Of a DNA stretch of 64,000 nucleotides, positions 33,363 through 41,174 are shown in pieces. A program made the translations under genes and the position numbers. The DNA lies in NCBI GenBank assembly GCA_018830105.1, contig JAHJTC010000008.1, positions 19,334 to 83,333 on the forward strand, written 5' to 3'. Numbering within the stretch: the stretch's first letter is position 1; every line of letters begins with the position of its first letter. The DNA comes from Bacteroidota bacterium (GTDB lineage Bacteria > Bacteroidota > Bacteroidia > Bacteroidales > F082). Under the pieces are notes generated by a model. That model saw nothing but the letters and a program-made list of their open reading frames with translations. It searched no databases and was not told the DNA's origin.

Positions 33363-33694
33363 AATAAATAATGGTTAGTTAGACAGTTAATAATGTCAGT
33401 TATTTTGACATTCAGTGTGCAAAGCTAAGTGCAAAATCTAATAGCCTCCAAATTCAAAGTACAAGCCATTAACATGTATATTATTGTTTTACTGCATGTT
33501 ATCTAATCCACTTTGAAGATTGGAATATTTAACAATCGGTTTCGGAAGTTATTGAACTTCAAGAATAAATGCATAACTCATGATCTAGTTTAAGCACATG
33601 AAATATTCCAAGAAAAAGGCAACCCATTTCTAAGTTAGTATTAATCAAAAAACAATAAACCCTTAAGAAAAATGTTTCTTAATAAAGAAACTAT
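33363..33694. other. Intergenic region without recognised features
   Basis: About 330 A+T-rich bases between the divergent CBM48-like gene and the first of two toxin-antitoxin modules. No gene, long repeat or terminator is seen; only the -7 box right after it (33695). Confidence 0.5.
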
Positions 33695-33702
33695 TACCTT
33701 TG
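33695..33702 (+). promoter_or_regulatory. -7 promoter box of the higBA-like module
   Basis: TACCTTTG fits TAnnTTTG. The toxin GTG start lies only 17 bases further, so the leader is very short. Confidence 0.55.
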
Positions 33703-33718
33703 CAAAAATGTTTGATAA

Positions 33719-34066
33719 GTGCAGGCAGCAAAATTTAAAGTTGAGTTTTTAGAAGAGGCAGCTGAGTTCCTTGACAGTCTTGATGAAAAGGTAAGAGATA
33801 AAATTATTTACAACATCACAAAATCTATGTTTTCAAGCGACAAGAATCTTTTCAAAAAGCTAACTGATGAAATCTGGGAGTTTAGAACACTGTTTAACAA
33901 AACGCATTACAGGCTTTTCGCTTTTTGGGACAAATCAGGTAAAGGCAAAACGCTTGTAATAGCTACACATGGACTGATTAAGAAAACAGATAAAACCCCA
34001 AAAAGTGACTTGAATAAAGATGAACGTTTGAGAAAAAATTATTTTGAATTAAAAAACAAAATATAA
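33719..34066 (+). CDS. HigB-type (Gp49-like) RelE-superfamily toxin
   Basis: 115 aa starting with GTG at 33719; no in-frame ATG exists before residue 37, and the GTG fits the promoter position. The sequence FKVEFLEEAAEFLDSLDEKVRDKI, then LTDEIWEFRTLFNKTHYRLFAFWD and LVIATHGLIKKTDKTP is typical of the HigB/Gp49 family, which cleaves ribosome-bound mRNA. The HTH antitoxin gene comes second, 89 bp downstream, the inverted order usual for higBA. A short overlapping frame starts at the ATG at 33708 in another phase and may be a decoy start. Confidence 0.9.
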   Translation: MQAAKFKVEFLEEAAEFLDSLDEKVRDKIIYNITKSMFSSDKNLFKKLTDEIWEFRTLFNKTHYRLFAFWDKSGKGKTLVIATHGLIKKTDKTPKSDLNKDERLRKNYFELKNKI

Positions 34067-34155
34067 TGAAATAAGCATGAGCAAAATAATGATTGACTTA
34101 CATATTTTGCATGTGTAATTCCATCTGACTTATGAACAATATAAAAAATAAACAA

Positions 34156-34482
34156 ATGAAAAAGCAAGAAATAAAAACCTACAGTTTGGAAGAAATTACC
34201 AACAAATATATTGGTAAAAAAAATACACCAAAGCGCGAAGCCTTTGAAAACGAATTACGACTTGACTTACTTGGAGAAGCTATAAGGAAAGCTAGATTAG
34301 AGCGAAACCTGACGCAAGAAGAACTTGGACGTCTTGTAGGCGTTCAAAAAGCTCAAATATCAAAACTGGAAAACAGTTTGACTGATGCAAGATTTGAGAC
34401 AATTATCAAGGTTTTTAAAGCCCTTAATGCAAAGATAAATTTCAATGTTGAGTTACTTAACCAAACAGTTAAAATCGCTTGA
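34156..34482 (+). CDS. HigA-type XRE antitoxin
   Basis: 108 aa from the ATG at 34156; an in-frame ATG at 34132 would add eight residues. The helix-turn-helix covers about residues 45-90 (IRKARLERNLTQEELGRLVGVQKAQISKLENS), preceded by a 40-residue basic N-terminal arm that probably contacts the toxin. It should repress its own operon and neutralise the HigB-type product. Confidence 0.9.
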   Translation: MKKQEIKTYSLEEITNKYIGKKNTPKREAFENELRLDLLGEAIRKARLERNLTQEELGRLVGVQKAQISKLENSLTDARFETIIKVFKALNAKINFNVELLNQTVKIA

Positions 34483-34569
34483 TATTCAAGCATAATTACT
34501 AAGGGCACCACTATAAATATTATCTGAAATGCATAAAATTCACCCTAATTAATGCCACGAATAAAATTG

Positions 34570-34577
34570 TACTTTTG
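34570..34577 (+). promoter_or_regulatory. -7 promoter box of the MazEF-like module
   Basis: TACTTTTG, an exact TAnnTTTG match 15 bases before the ATG at 34593. It makes this pair independent of the higBA-like genes upstream. Confidence 0.55.
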
Positions 34578-34592
34578 TAAAAACAGTTAACA

Positions 34593-34826
34593 ATGAAAGC
34601 CATCGAAATAAACACACGTACGAATAAGGAAGGACGGCTATCGCTGGATTTTCAACTTGATCAACCCGACAAGAAAGTTCGGTTGCTGATTTTACTTGAA
34701 AATGATGAGGAAACCCAGGAAGAATCCTGGCTAAAAGCTGTCGCATCCAATCCGGCATTTGATTTTTTAAAAGAGGCGGATGAAGATATTTACACTGTAA
34801 ATGACGGAGAAGCCTGGTATGGTTAA
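34593..34826 (+). CDS. Antitoxin-like small protein preceding a MazF-type toxin
   Basis: 77 aa. It begins with two beta strands (MKAIEINTRTNKEGRLSLDFQL, VRLLILLE) followed by an acidic tail (SNPAFDFLKEADEDIYTVNDGE), a layout of many small type II antitoxins whose tail wraps the toxin. No HTH or SpoVT/AbrB signature is evident. It overlaps the MazF-like gene by 8 bp and has its own promoter. Confidence 0.75.
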   Translation: MKAIEINTRTNKEGRLSLDFQLDQPDKKVRLLILLENDEETQEESWLKAVASNPAFDFLKEADEDIYTVNDGEAWYG

Positions 34827-35160
34827 AAACTCAGTGGTTTTAGTTCCCTTCCCTTTCGACGAATTTGATGCTGTGAAAGTTAGGCCTGCTTTATGTCTTA
34901 CAAATGAAATTGGTTCATTTGATCATGTGATAATCGCTTTTATTTCAAGTAAGATACCACAAGAAGTTTTAAAAAGTGATCTCATCCTCTCACAAAAAAT
35001 TCAGGGTTTTAAAAAGACCGGACTTATGAAAGACTCTGTTATCCGCTTGCATAAATTAGTAACAATACCTAAGTCCCTCATTAGAAGAAAACTTGGTGTA
35101 ATCAGTCCGGCAACTAATAGTCAAATCAAAGAAAAGCTTCTCAATATGTTTGAGTATTAG
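34819..35160 (+). CDS. MazF/PemK-family toxin
   Basis: 113 aa from the ATG at 34819; an earlier ATG at 34801 would overlap the antitoxin further. The N-terminus VVLVPFPFDEFDAVKVRPALCLT is the MazF/PemK signature, with VIIAFISSK and VIRLHKLVTIPKSLIRRKLG as the usual later strands, including the catalytic-site basic residues. It is an mRNA interferase by family. The pair follows the higBA-like pair at once, so two toxin-antitoxin modules stand in tandem. Confidence 0.9.
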   Translation: MVKNSVVLVPFPFDEFDAVKVRPALCLTNEIGSFDHVIIAFISSKIPQEVLKSDLILSQKIQGFKKTGLMKDSVIRLHKLVTIPKSLIRRKLGVISPATNSQIKEKLLNMFEY

Positions 35161-35190
35161 TTTGTTTGATGCTTGTAAATCTTCAATGCT

Positions 35191-35198
35191 TAATTTTG
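35191..35198 (+). promoter_or_regulatory. -7 promoter box of the free-methionine-sulfoxide reductase gene
   Basis: TAATTTTG, 29 bases before the ATG at 35228. It supports that start over the in-frame codon at 35150. Confidence 0.55.
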
Positions 35199-35227
35199 CA
35201 GCAATTTCATTACCAAATGTCATCAAT

Positions 35228-35692
35228 ATGGACACCACAAAAAAACACGCACGCTACGAACGTATCTACCTTCAGCTGATTGAGCTCCTCAAAAAGAGTA
35301 ACAATCCCCTTTCGAATATGGCTACCATTGCCGCCCTGCTTAGTGGTAAAATGGATTATTTTTTCTGGACAGGCTTTTATTTGCTGCAGGACGGCAAATT
35401 GCAGGTTGGTCCTTATCAGGGTTCACTGGCTTGTATTGATCTGGCCAAAGATACCGGCGTTTGCTGGGCCGGAATTAATCAGGCCAAAACCGTGATTGTG
35501 GATGATGTGCATGCCTTTGATGGCCATATCGCCTGCGACAGCCGTTCGCAATCCGAAATTGTGATTCCCCTGCGCAATAAAAAAAACGAAATTGTAGGTG
35601 TGATGGATGTTGACAGCAGCGAAAAAAACAGCTTCGACGCTACTGATGCCTACTGGCTTGAGCGCATCGTGGGTTTGATTTACACACAATAA
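35228..35692 (+). CDS. msrC: Free methionine-(R)-sulfoxide reductase, GAF-domain type
   Basis: 154 aa GAF-domain enzyme that reduces free Met-R-SO in the cytoplasm. The three family cysteines are present: C69 in GSLACID, C79 in TGVCWAG and the catalytic C103 in GHIACDSRSQSEIV. The start at 35228 is supported by the -7 box at 35191 and by family length. The gene is single; a membrane protein gene with its own promoter follows 77 bp later. Confidence 0.93.
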   Translation: MDTTKKHARYERIYLQLIELLKKSNNPLSNMATIAALLSGKMDYFFWTGFYLLQDGKLQVGPYQGSLACIDLAKDTGVCWAGINQAKTVIVDDVHAFDGHIACDSRSQSEIVIPLRNKKNEIVGVMDVDSSEKNSFDATDAYWLERIVGLIYTQ

Positions 35693-35743
35693 TACACGAT
35701 CTGCCTGCACCTAACCTCCATTAGGATGAACAGATAAAAACTG

Positions 35744-35751
35744 TAATTTTG
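35744..35751 (+). promoter_or_regulatory. -7 promoter box of the MntP-like gene
   Basis: TAATTTTG, 18 bases before the TTG start at 35770. Confidence 0.55.
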
Positions 35752-35769
35752 CAGCCTTAATTTTTTGCT

Positions 35770-36333
35770 TTGGTAAATTTGACTTCTATTTTATTCGTGC
35801 TGGCGCTCACCTCCGTTGCTTTTCCATTGGCGCTGGGTTTGCATCCTGACAAAGAAAACCGACAGGGTAATCTGTTTTTAATAGCGCTGCTTTTTGGCGC
35901 TGTTCAGGCCATGATGGTATTCCTGGGGAATTTGCTGGGGCAACAATTCATGCATTTGTTCAGTGCCCATCACCAAATCGTTGTTTTTGCCGTTTTTGGG
36001 CTAATCGCTGTTAGGATGATCATCGAAGCGCTTAAAATCCGTAAGGAGAACCGACTTTTTGCCTTTGAATCCTATTCCAGACTTCTTATTATCGCTATAG
36101 CAGCTGCGATCAACAGCCTGATTGCCGGCATGGTCGGAAAATATTTTCAACCATTTGGAACGGCTCTGCCCTGGGCCTTTTTTATTGCCGGATTTGGCTG
36201 GTCGATTTTAGGCTTATTATTACCCATTAATCGAATTAATATATTGTTAGCCAGTGTTTTACAATTGTTTTTTGCAGTTGTTTTACTCATTATCGGATTA
36301 CTTTATTTATTTAAACTTCTTGTAATTTCATGA
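35770..36333 (+). CDS. MntP-like six-helix membrane protein
   Basis: 187 aa, starting with TTG; there is no in-frame ATG before residue 48 and the -7 box fits the TTG. It has six hydrophobic helices in two similar halves with a charged loop in the middle (LKIRKENRLFAFESY), as in manganese efflux proteins of the MntP/LysE superfamily. The acidic residue of MntP helix 1 (in SADAFAVS) is missing: here the helix reads LTSVAFPLALG. So it may not move Mn2+, or may bind it otherwise. The stop overlaps the next start by 4 bp. Confidence 0.75.
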   Translation: MVNLTSILFVLALTSVAFPLALGLHPDKENRQGNLFLIALLFGAVQAMMVFLGNLLGQQFMHLFSAHHQIVVFAVFGLIAVRMIIEALKIRKENRLFAFESYSRLLIIAIAAAINSLIAGMVGKYFQPFGTALPWAFFIAGFGWSILGLLLPINRINILLASVLQLFFAVVLLIIGLLYLFKLLVIS

Positions 36334-37412
36334 ATATTTTCATACAAAAATTCAGCTTCTTTGCGGTTTCCCTGTTCTTCCTTATCAACGGAATAAGCGC
36401 ACAGCCACCTTCGGGCTATTATGACAGTGCTGAAGGCCTCTATGAAGAAGCATTGCGTGCGAGTTTGCACAATATTATCGACAACCACAATGTGCGTTCC
36501 TATTCACAGCTTTGGAGCGATTTTGAGCTAACAGACAAAAAACCCAATGGCAAAGTGTGGGATATGTATTCGGATCAACCGGGCGGAACTCCTGCCTATG
36601 AATACACTTTTTTTAGCGACCAATGCGGCAATTACAGCGGCGAAGGCAGCTGCTATAACCGCGAGCACAGCTGGCCCAAAAGCTGGTTTGGCGATGCCAG
36701 CCCGATGTACACCGACTTGTTTCACCTCATACCAACCGATGGCTATGTCAATGGCCGCAGAAGTAATTATCCTTTCGGCGAAGTTGGATCGGCCTCCTGG
36801 ACTTCGACCAATGGAAGTAAAGTTGGGAGTAATAACACCCCAGGCTATGGTGGCACCGTTTTCGAACCCATTGATGCTTACAAAGGCGATCTGGCACGCG
36901 GCATCCTGTATATGACGGTACGGTATTATGGCGAAGACAGCAACTGGCCCGGAAGCGCTATGACCGACGGCGCAGATTTATTGCCCTGGGCGATTAGTCT
37001 GATGCTACAATGGCACGAGCAGGATCCTGTAAGCCAAAAAGAAATTGACAGAAACAATGACATCTATCAGATACAACAAAATAGAAATCCCTTTGTCGAT
37101 CATCCTGAATTTGCTCAGCAAATTTATGACCCAACAGCCAGCCTGTCAGACAACAGTCAAAAAAAATCTATCCATATTTATCCCAACCCGGCCACAGCAA
37201 GCGGACACATCAATCTGCAATGGCAAAGCAATACCTCCGTTGACGAACTTGTCTTAACTGATATCCATGGCCGAATTGTTCTGAAGGAAATGGTTAATCC
37301 CGCTCAACAACAAACACAACTAAAGCTAAACAACATTGAGCCAGGTTTTTATATGATACTGTTATTTGAAAATCAACAGCAAATTGCAATCAGCAAACTC
37401 CTGTTAAATTAA
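36330..37412 (+). CDS. Secreted endonuclease I family protein with T9SS sorting domain
   Basis: 360 aa. Signal peptide ending near GISAQ, endonuclease I (EndA/NucM) domain with the catalytic His-Trp-Pro in YNREHSWPKSWFG, the following TDLFHLIPTDGYVNGRRSNYPFGEV and the metal-binding region EIDRNNDIYQIQQNRNPFVDHPE. The C-terminal 75 residues are a T9SS type A domain (IHIYPNPATASG). It probably degrades extracellular DNA for nutrient use. It overlaps the membrane protein gene by 4 bp, which is a curious coupling of an exported nuclease with a transporter. Confidence 0.94.
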   Translation: MNIFIQKFSFFAVSLFFLINGISAQPPSGYYDSAEGLYEEALRASLHNIIDNHNVRSYSQLWSDFELTDKKPNGKVWDMYSDQPGGTPAYEYTFFSDQCGNYSGEGSCYNREHSWPKSWFGDASPMYTDLFHLIPTDGYVNGRRSNYPFGEVGSASWTSTNGSKVGSNNTPGYGGTVFEPIDAYKGDLARGILYMTVRYYGEDSNWPGSAMTDGADLLPWAISLMLQWHEQDPVSQKEIDRNNDIYQIQQNRNPFVDHPEFAQQIYDPTASLSDNSQKKSIHIYPNPATASGHINLQWQSNTSVDELVLTDIHGRIVLKEMVNPAQQQTQLKLNNIEPGFYMILLFENQQQIAISKLLLN

Positions 37413-37424
37413 GCCTACACACGC

Positions 37425-37874
37425 ATGCAAAAAATACGTATCACCAAAGAGTTTCATTTTGAAATGGCACATGCCTTAAAGGGTTACGATGGCCCTTGTC
37501 GCAATATTCACGGCCACTCTTACGAATTAAAAGTTACCCTCACAGGTACACCAATTGAAGATACTTCCAACCCAAAACTGGGTATGATTATGGATTTCGG
37601 TGATTTGAAAAAAATCGTCAAACAGCAGGTTGTCGATGTTTTTGACCATGCCTTGGTTTTGAACAAAGCAGCATCGCAGGAAATGATACAGCACCTTCAG
37701 CAACATTTCGACAAGGTATTACTACTTGATTATCAGCCTACCAGCGAATTAATGGTGGGCGATTTTGCCGCACGTATTGCAACGGCACTTCCAGATAACA
37801 TCCAGCTTTTTAGTGTGTTATTACGCGAAACCGGAACCGCCTATGCCGAATGGTTTGCCTCCGACAATACCTGA
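37425..37874 (+). CDS. queD: 6-carboxy-tetrahydropterin synthase (QueD/PTPS family)
   Basis: 149 aa. Zinc ligands are H16 (FEMAHAL) and H29 and H31 (NIHGHSY), with the catalytic cysteine C25 in GPCRN, and a later DFGDLKKIV and DHALVLN. The C-terminal LLRETGTAYAEW has the pterin-anchoring glutamate. The enzyme makes carboxytetrahydropterin for queuosine. No other que gene is near. It starts 12 bp after the endonuclease stop and is probably co-transcribed. Confidence 0.92.
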   Translation: MQKIRITKEFHFEMAHALKGYDGPCRNIHGHSYELKVTLTGTPIEDTSNPKLGMIMDFGDLKKIVKQQVVDVFDHALVLNKAASQEMIQHLQQHFDKVLLLDYQPTSELMVGDFAARIATALPDNIQLFSVLLRETGTAYAEWFASDNT

Positions 37875-37999
37875 TCATCGCCTGTCATTTTTGATTCCTT
37901 TGAAAGCTTCGGTATGTGATCCATATCACAAATAATCCAAGCACTTGTTTATTTTTCTGCTTTTTCAATCACTAACTTAGCGCAAAATTTGCGGTTGTT

Positions 38000-38191
38000 A
38001 TGAGAAGCGTTGACACACAGAAACTTGCCAAAGATGAATGCTGGGGAATACAGATCTATGGCTTAAACCATTGTAAAAGAATCAATTGTAGGTGGCAGGG
38101 ACTCAGTGCCTGTGCCGGAAAAAATATTATTAAAACAGGTGTAAATGCCCTGGGACTTAAAATTGGTGATGCGGGTTTGGCAAATGATTAG
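38000..38191 (+). CDS. Small four-cysteine protein
   Basis: 63 aa, not recognised. Cysteines at 14, 25, 30 and 38 (ECWGIQIYGLNHCKRINCRW, then LSACAGKNIIKTG) are spaced as for one metal site, and the sequence is basic and rich in glycine after them. The codon use is like that of real genes and the frame is closed by a clear stop. It precedes the two Fe-S electron-transfer genes by 210 bp. It could be a small zinc or Fe-S protein; the link to the neighbours is only positional. Confidence 0.55.
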   Translation: MRSVDTQKLAKDECWGIQIYGLNHCKRINCRWQGLSACAGKNIIKTGVNALGLKIGDAGLAND

Positions 38192-38401
38192 GATTTCACT
38201 TCAATAAGCTGTGTTTTTATTCATACTAAATTTAATTCATAACTTATTGTTAATCTGTTAACAAGTGCTTTTACTACCTTCAATCAGGCGAAGAAATTCT
38301 ATTTGAGACCTACTAAATCAGCGAGTTAGTTGAATCCCTCACGAGCAACTTCTAAGTTTTTTACGTATTATTGCAGGATTAAGTGAATCAAAATATCCTT
38401 T

Positions 38402-39715
38402 ATGACTGCACAACTTATATTTGCTCTAACGCTCCTGCTTACCCTGGGTGTATTTGCTTTTACGATGCGTCGTATCTTCATCAATTTTCGATATACCAAA
38501 AAGAAAGCCCTACATAATATTCCGGCCCGTCTGCGCGAAACTTTCAAAGTAGCGATTGCTCAGGAGAAAATTTTCCGCCACCCGGTGATGGGACTTTTGC
38601 ACGCCCTGGTTTTTTGGGGATTTATCGTGATCCTTTTCGGTAGTATAGAGATGGTGATCGACGGGCTTTTCGGCACCGAACGTGTTTTCGGATTTATGGG
38701 TTGGTTTTACAATTTTCTGATGGCTTCGGGCGACATCTTCGCTGCCATTATTGCCCTTGCAATTCTTGTTTTCCTGTTCAGAAGACTGTTTTTACATGTA
38801 AAGCGCTTTTATGGCCCCGAAATGAAGCCTGTTTCCAAAGCCGATGCCAACCTCGCACTCAGCTTTATCCTTTTTCTGATGCTAAGCCTTTTGGGCATGA
38901 ACACCTTCTATTTGCTCGAAATGCACAACGAAGGCCACGCTTTTGTGGGGGTTTATCCTGTTAGCCAATCGCTGGCAGATCTGTTTGCCGGCATGAATGA
39001 CGGAAGCATTATCTTCTGGCACAATTTCAATTGGTGGTTTCACATACTGCTGATTTTTGTGTTTGCCAATGTGTTGCCTTACAGCAAGCACTTCCATGTG
39101 TTTATGTCGGTTCCCAATGTATTTGTGAGCCGCATCGAGCCCTTGGGCAAGGTGGACAATATGGACAATATCACCAAAGAAGTGAAGCTGATGCTCGACC
39201 CTTCGGCGCCAATGGATTCCGGCGCTGAGGAACCAATAGAAAAATTTGGTGTTTCGGATGCCAATGATGTAAACTGGGTCAATTATATGAACGCCCTTTC
39301 GTGCACCGAATGTGGAAGATGCACCGCAGTTTGTCCGGCCAATATCACCGGAAAGCTGCTTTCTCCACGCAAAATCATGATGGATGTGCGGGCCAGGATG
39401 AAAGAAAAAAGCGACGGCCTCATCAGAGAAGGAGCTAACTTCGATGATGGCAAATCACTGATTGGCGATTATATTTCGGAGGAAGAGCTATGGGCTTGTA
39501 CCATGTGTAATGCCTGCGCGCAGGAATGTCCGATCAATATCAACCAGCCTTCGCTTATACTCGACATGCGCCGGTATTTGGTGCTCGAACAATCCAAGGC
39601 ACCTTCGGGATTAAATACTGCCTTTGCCAATATTGAAAATAATGGCGCACCCTGGCAGTTTTCGCCCGAGGACAGGATGAACTGGGCCGAAGAACTTTAT
39701 CTGAACGAAAAGTAA
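38402..39715 (+). CDS. NarI-like membrane and 4Fe-4S subunit of a quinone-linked oxidoreductase
   Basis: 437 aa. The first 240 residues hold five transmembrane helices with histidines in places fit for b hemes (LLHALVFWG, FWHNFNWWFHILL, SKHFHVF). A soluble dicluster domain follows: CTECGRCTAVCPA and CTMCNACAQECPI, both full CxxCxxCxxxCP motifs. With the next gene (two CCG domains) it adds up to the layout of the one-chain ETF:menaquinone oxidoreductase (EMO) and of HdrDE/DsrMK-like complexes. Its likely job is to pass electrons between a cytoplasmic donor and menaquinone. No etfAB gene is in the window. Confidence 0.9.
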   Translation: MTAQLIFALTLLLTLGVFAFTMRRIFINFRYTKKKALHNIPARLRETFKVAIAQEKIFRHPVMGLLHALVFWGFIVILFGSIEMVIDGLFGTERVFGFMGWFYNFLMASGDIFAAIIALAILVFLFRRLFLHVKRFYGPEMKPVSKADANLALSFILFLMLSLLGMNTFYLLEMHNEGHAFVGVYPVSQSLADLFAGMNDGSIIFWHNFNWWFHILLIFVFANVLPYSKHFHVFMSVPNVFVSRIEPLGKVDNMDNITKEVKLMLDPSAPMDSGAEEPIEKFGVSDANDVNWVNYMNALSCTECGRCTAVCPANITGKLLSPRKIMMDVRARMKEKSDGLIREGANFDDGKSLIGDYISEEELWACTMCNACAQECPININQPSLILDMRRYLVLEQSKAPSGLNTAFANIENNGAPWQFSPEDRMNWAEELYLNEK

Positions 39716-39763
39716 GGGGAGTTTTTTTTAAAATATCTGAATGCAGACTAAATACCAATACTT

Positions 39764-40564
39764 ATGACAAACGAAAAAACTAAAATACAAGTCCCCCTAA
39801 TGGCCGACCTGGCCGCTGAGGGTCGCAAACCCGAATGGCTGTTCTGGGTGGGCTCGGCCGGTGCTTTTGACGATCGCTACAAAAAAGTCACCCGCGAATT
39901 TGCCAAAATACTTACCCACCTTAAAATAGATTATGCTGTTTTGGGCACCGAAGAATCCGACAGCGGAGATGTGGCACGCCGGGCCGGCAACGAAATGTTG
40001 TTTCAGATGCAGGCGCTGCAAAATATCGACATACTGAATGGCTATGAGGTAAAGAAAATCGTTACCTGCTGTCCGCACGACTACAACACACTAAAAAATG
40101 AATATCCCGAATTGGGCGGCCATTACGAGCTTTGGCACCATTCGCAGTTTCTGGCCGATCTGATCGAAAAAGGAAGCATAAAAGGGCTTTCAGAAGCTTT
40201 CATGAAAAACAAAATCGTGTTTCACGACCCCTGTTACCTCGGACGTGGCAATGGCGAATATGCCGCTCCGCGATCAGTGCTTGACGCAATTCCGGGGCAA
40301 AAACTTGAAATGAAACGCAACAAAAGTTTTGGTTTGTGCTGCGGAGCCGGAGGCGGCCAAATGTTTAAAGAAGCCGAGAAAGGCGACAAGGAAGTGTTTA
40401 TCGAGCGCACTGAGGAAGCCATTGAAACCGGCGCTGATATCATCGCAACAGCTTGTCCGTTCTGCATGGTAATGATGACCGATGGCATCAAATACAAAAA
40501 TCAGGAAGACCGCATGAAAAATTACGACATTGCTGAATTGCTGAGCATGAGCCTCGGACTTTGA
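39764..40564 (+). CDS. (Fe-S)-binding CCG-domain subunit (HdrB/HdrD C-terminal type)
   Basis: 266 aa, 48 bp after the membrane subunit. There are two cysteine-rich CCG domains: TCCPHDYNTLKNEY and DPCYLGRGNGEY, then GLCCGAGGGQMF and TACPFCMVMM. Such domains bind the noncubane 4Fe-4S clusters of heterodisulfide reductase-type enzymes or a related site. It is soluble with no signal, so it sits on the cytoplasmic side of its membrane partner. The two together form a split EMO-like enzyme (inferred). Confidence 0.9.
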   Translation: MTNEKTKIQVPLMADLAAEGRKPEWLFWVGSAGAFDDRYKKVTREFAKILTHLKIDYAVLGTEESDSGDVARRAGNEMLFQMQALQNIDILNGYEVKKIVTCCPHDYNTLKNEYPELGGHYELWHHSQFLADLIEKGSIKGLSEAFMKNKIVFHDPCYLGRGNGEYAAPRSVLDAIPGQKLEMKRNKSFGLCCGAGGGQMFKEAEKGDKEVFIERTEEAIETGADIIATACPFCMVMMTDGIKYKNQEDRMKNYDIAELLSMSLGL

Positions 40565-40603
40565 TTTTACAGTAATGTTGACAGCCTGAAACGTAAACCC
40601 ATC

Positions 40604-40620
40604 ATTCCTCCATGAGGAAT
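40604..40620. terminator. Hairpin after the Fe-S oxidoreductase genes
   Basis: ATTCCTC (40604-40610) and GAGGAAT (40614-40620) form a perfect 7-bp stem with a 3-base loop, 40 bases after the stop. The following bases are A-rich and not T-rich, so intrinsic termination is doubtful. Confidence 0.35.
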
Positions 40621-40690
40621 TAAAAAATTGGACATGAAATCTGTGAAATTTCGTCGCAGCGCATCCGAAAAGGCGGGAAAATTATAAAAA

Positions 40691-40702
40691 CTCAGATCTG
40701 AG
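40691..40702. promoter_or_regulatory. 12-bp palindrome upstream of the Gdx-like gene
   Basis: CTCAGATCTGAG is a perfect palindrome 30 bases before the ATG at 40732, a position suited to an operator. No guanidine riboswitch features are seen. Confidence 0.3.
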
Positions 40703-40731
40703 CTGATCTTTACTAACTAAACAACAACATT

Positions 40732-41064
40732 ATGCCCTGGTTCACCCTTATCATCGCCGGCCTGTTTGAAGTGGCTTTTGCTGCTTCGCTGTCCAAAGCA
40801 CGCACTTCAGGAGCGCCAGAATCCTATTGGTGGTTTACCGCCTTTTTGATCAGCCTGAGCCTGAGCATGTGGTTGCTTTACAGGGCCACGCACCATATCC
40901 CGATGGGCACAGCTTATGGCGTGTGGACTGGCATTGGCGCTGTAGGAACTGTTTTGGTCGGAATCATCTTCTTTCAGGAAGCTGTAAACTTTTGGCGGCT
41001 GTTTTTTATCAGCACCTTAATCATCAGCATCGTGGGACTTAAAATAGTTTCTGCAGCCTCCTAA
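40732..41064 (+). CDS. Small multidrug resistance family exporter, Gdx/SugE type
   Basis: 110 aa with four helices. The essential glutamate is E13 (AGLFEVAFA). The motif MGTAYGVWTGIGAVGTVLVG is of the Gdx (guanidinium exporter, formerly SugE) subtype; EmrE-type pumps have a different loop there. It exports guanidinium in proton exchange by family. It stands alone, without the paired subunit found in some SMR systems. Confidence 0.92.
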   Translation: MPWFTLIIAGLFEVAFAASLSKARTSGAPESYWWFTAFLISLSLSMWLLYRATHHIPMGTAYGVWTGIGAVGTVLVGIIFFQEAVNFWRLFFISTLIISIVGLKIVSAAS

Positions 41065-41174
41065 TTTCATTCAACAGCTCTTGTTAATTCAGCAAAAACT
41101 GTTAATTCATCTACCTTGGTACACAAATTAATAGTTTTGAGCTTAGAATTTCCGATAAGTTATGGCATAAAAAC

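Noticed and set aside
33708..33752. 14-codon frame from the ATG at 33708 overlapping the HigB-type toxin start
   Set aside because: Too short and in another phase; more likely chance. The toxin GTG start fits the promoter and family alignment.
40565..40731. Guanidine riboswitch before the Gdx-like exporter
   Set aside because: The ACGR-type loops and conserved cores of the ykkC classes are absent; only a palindrome and a short hairpin are present.
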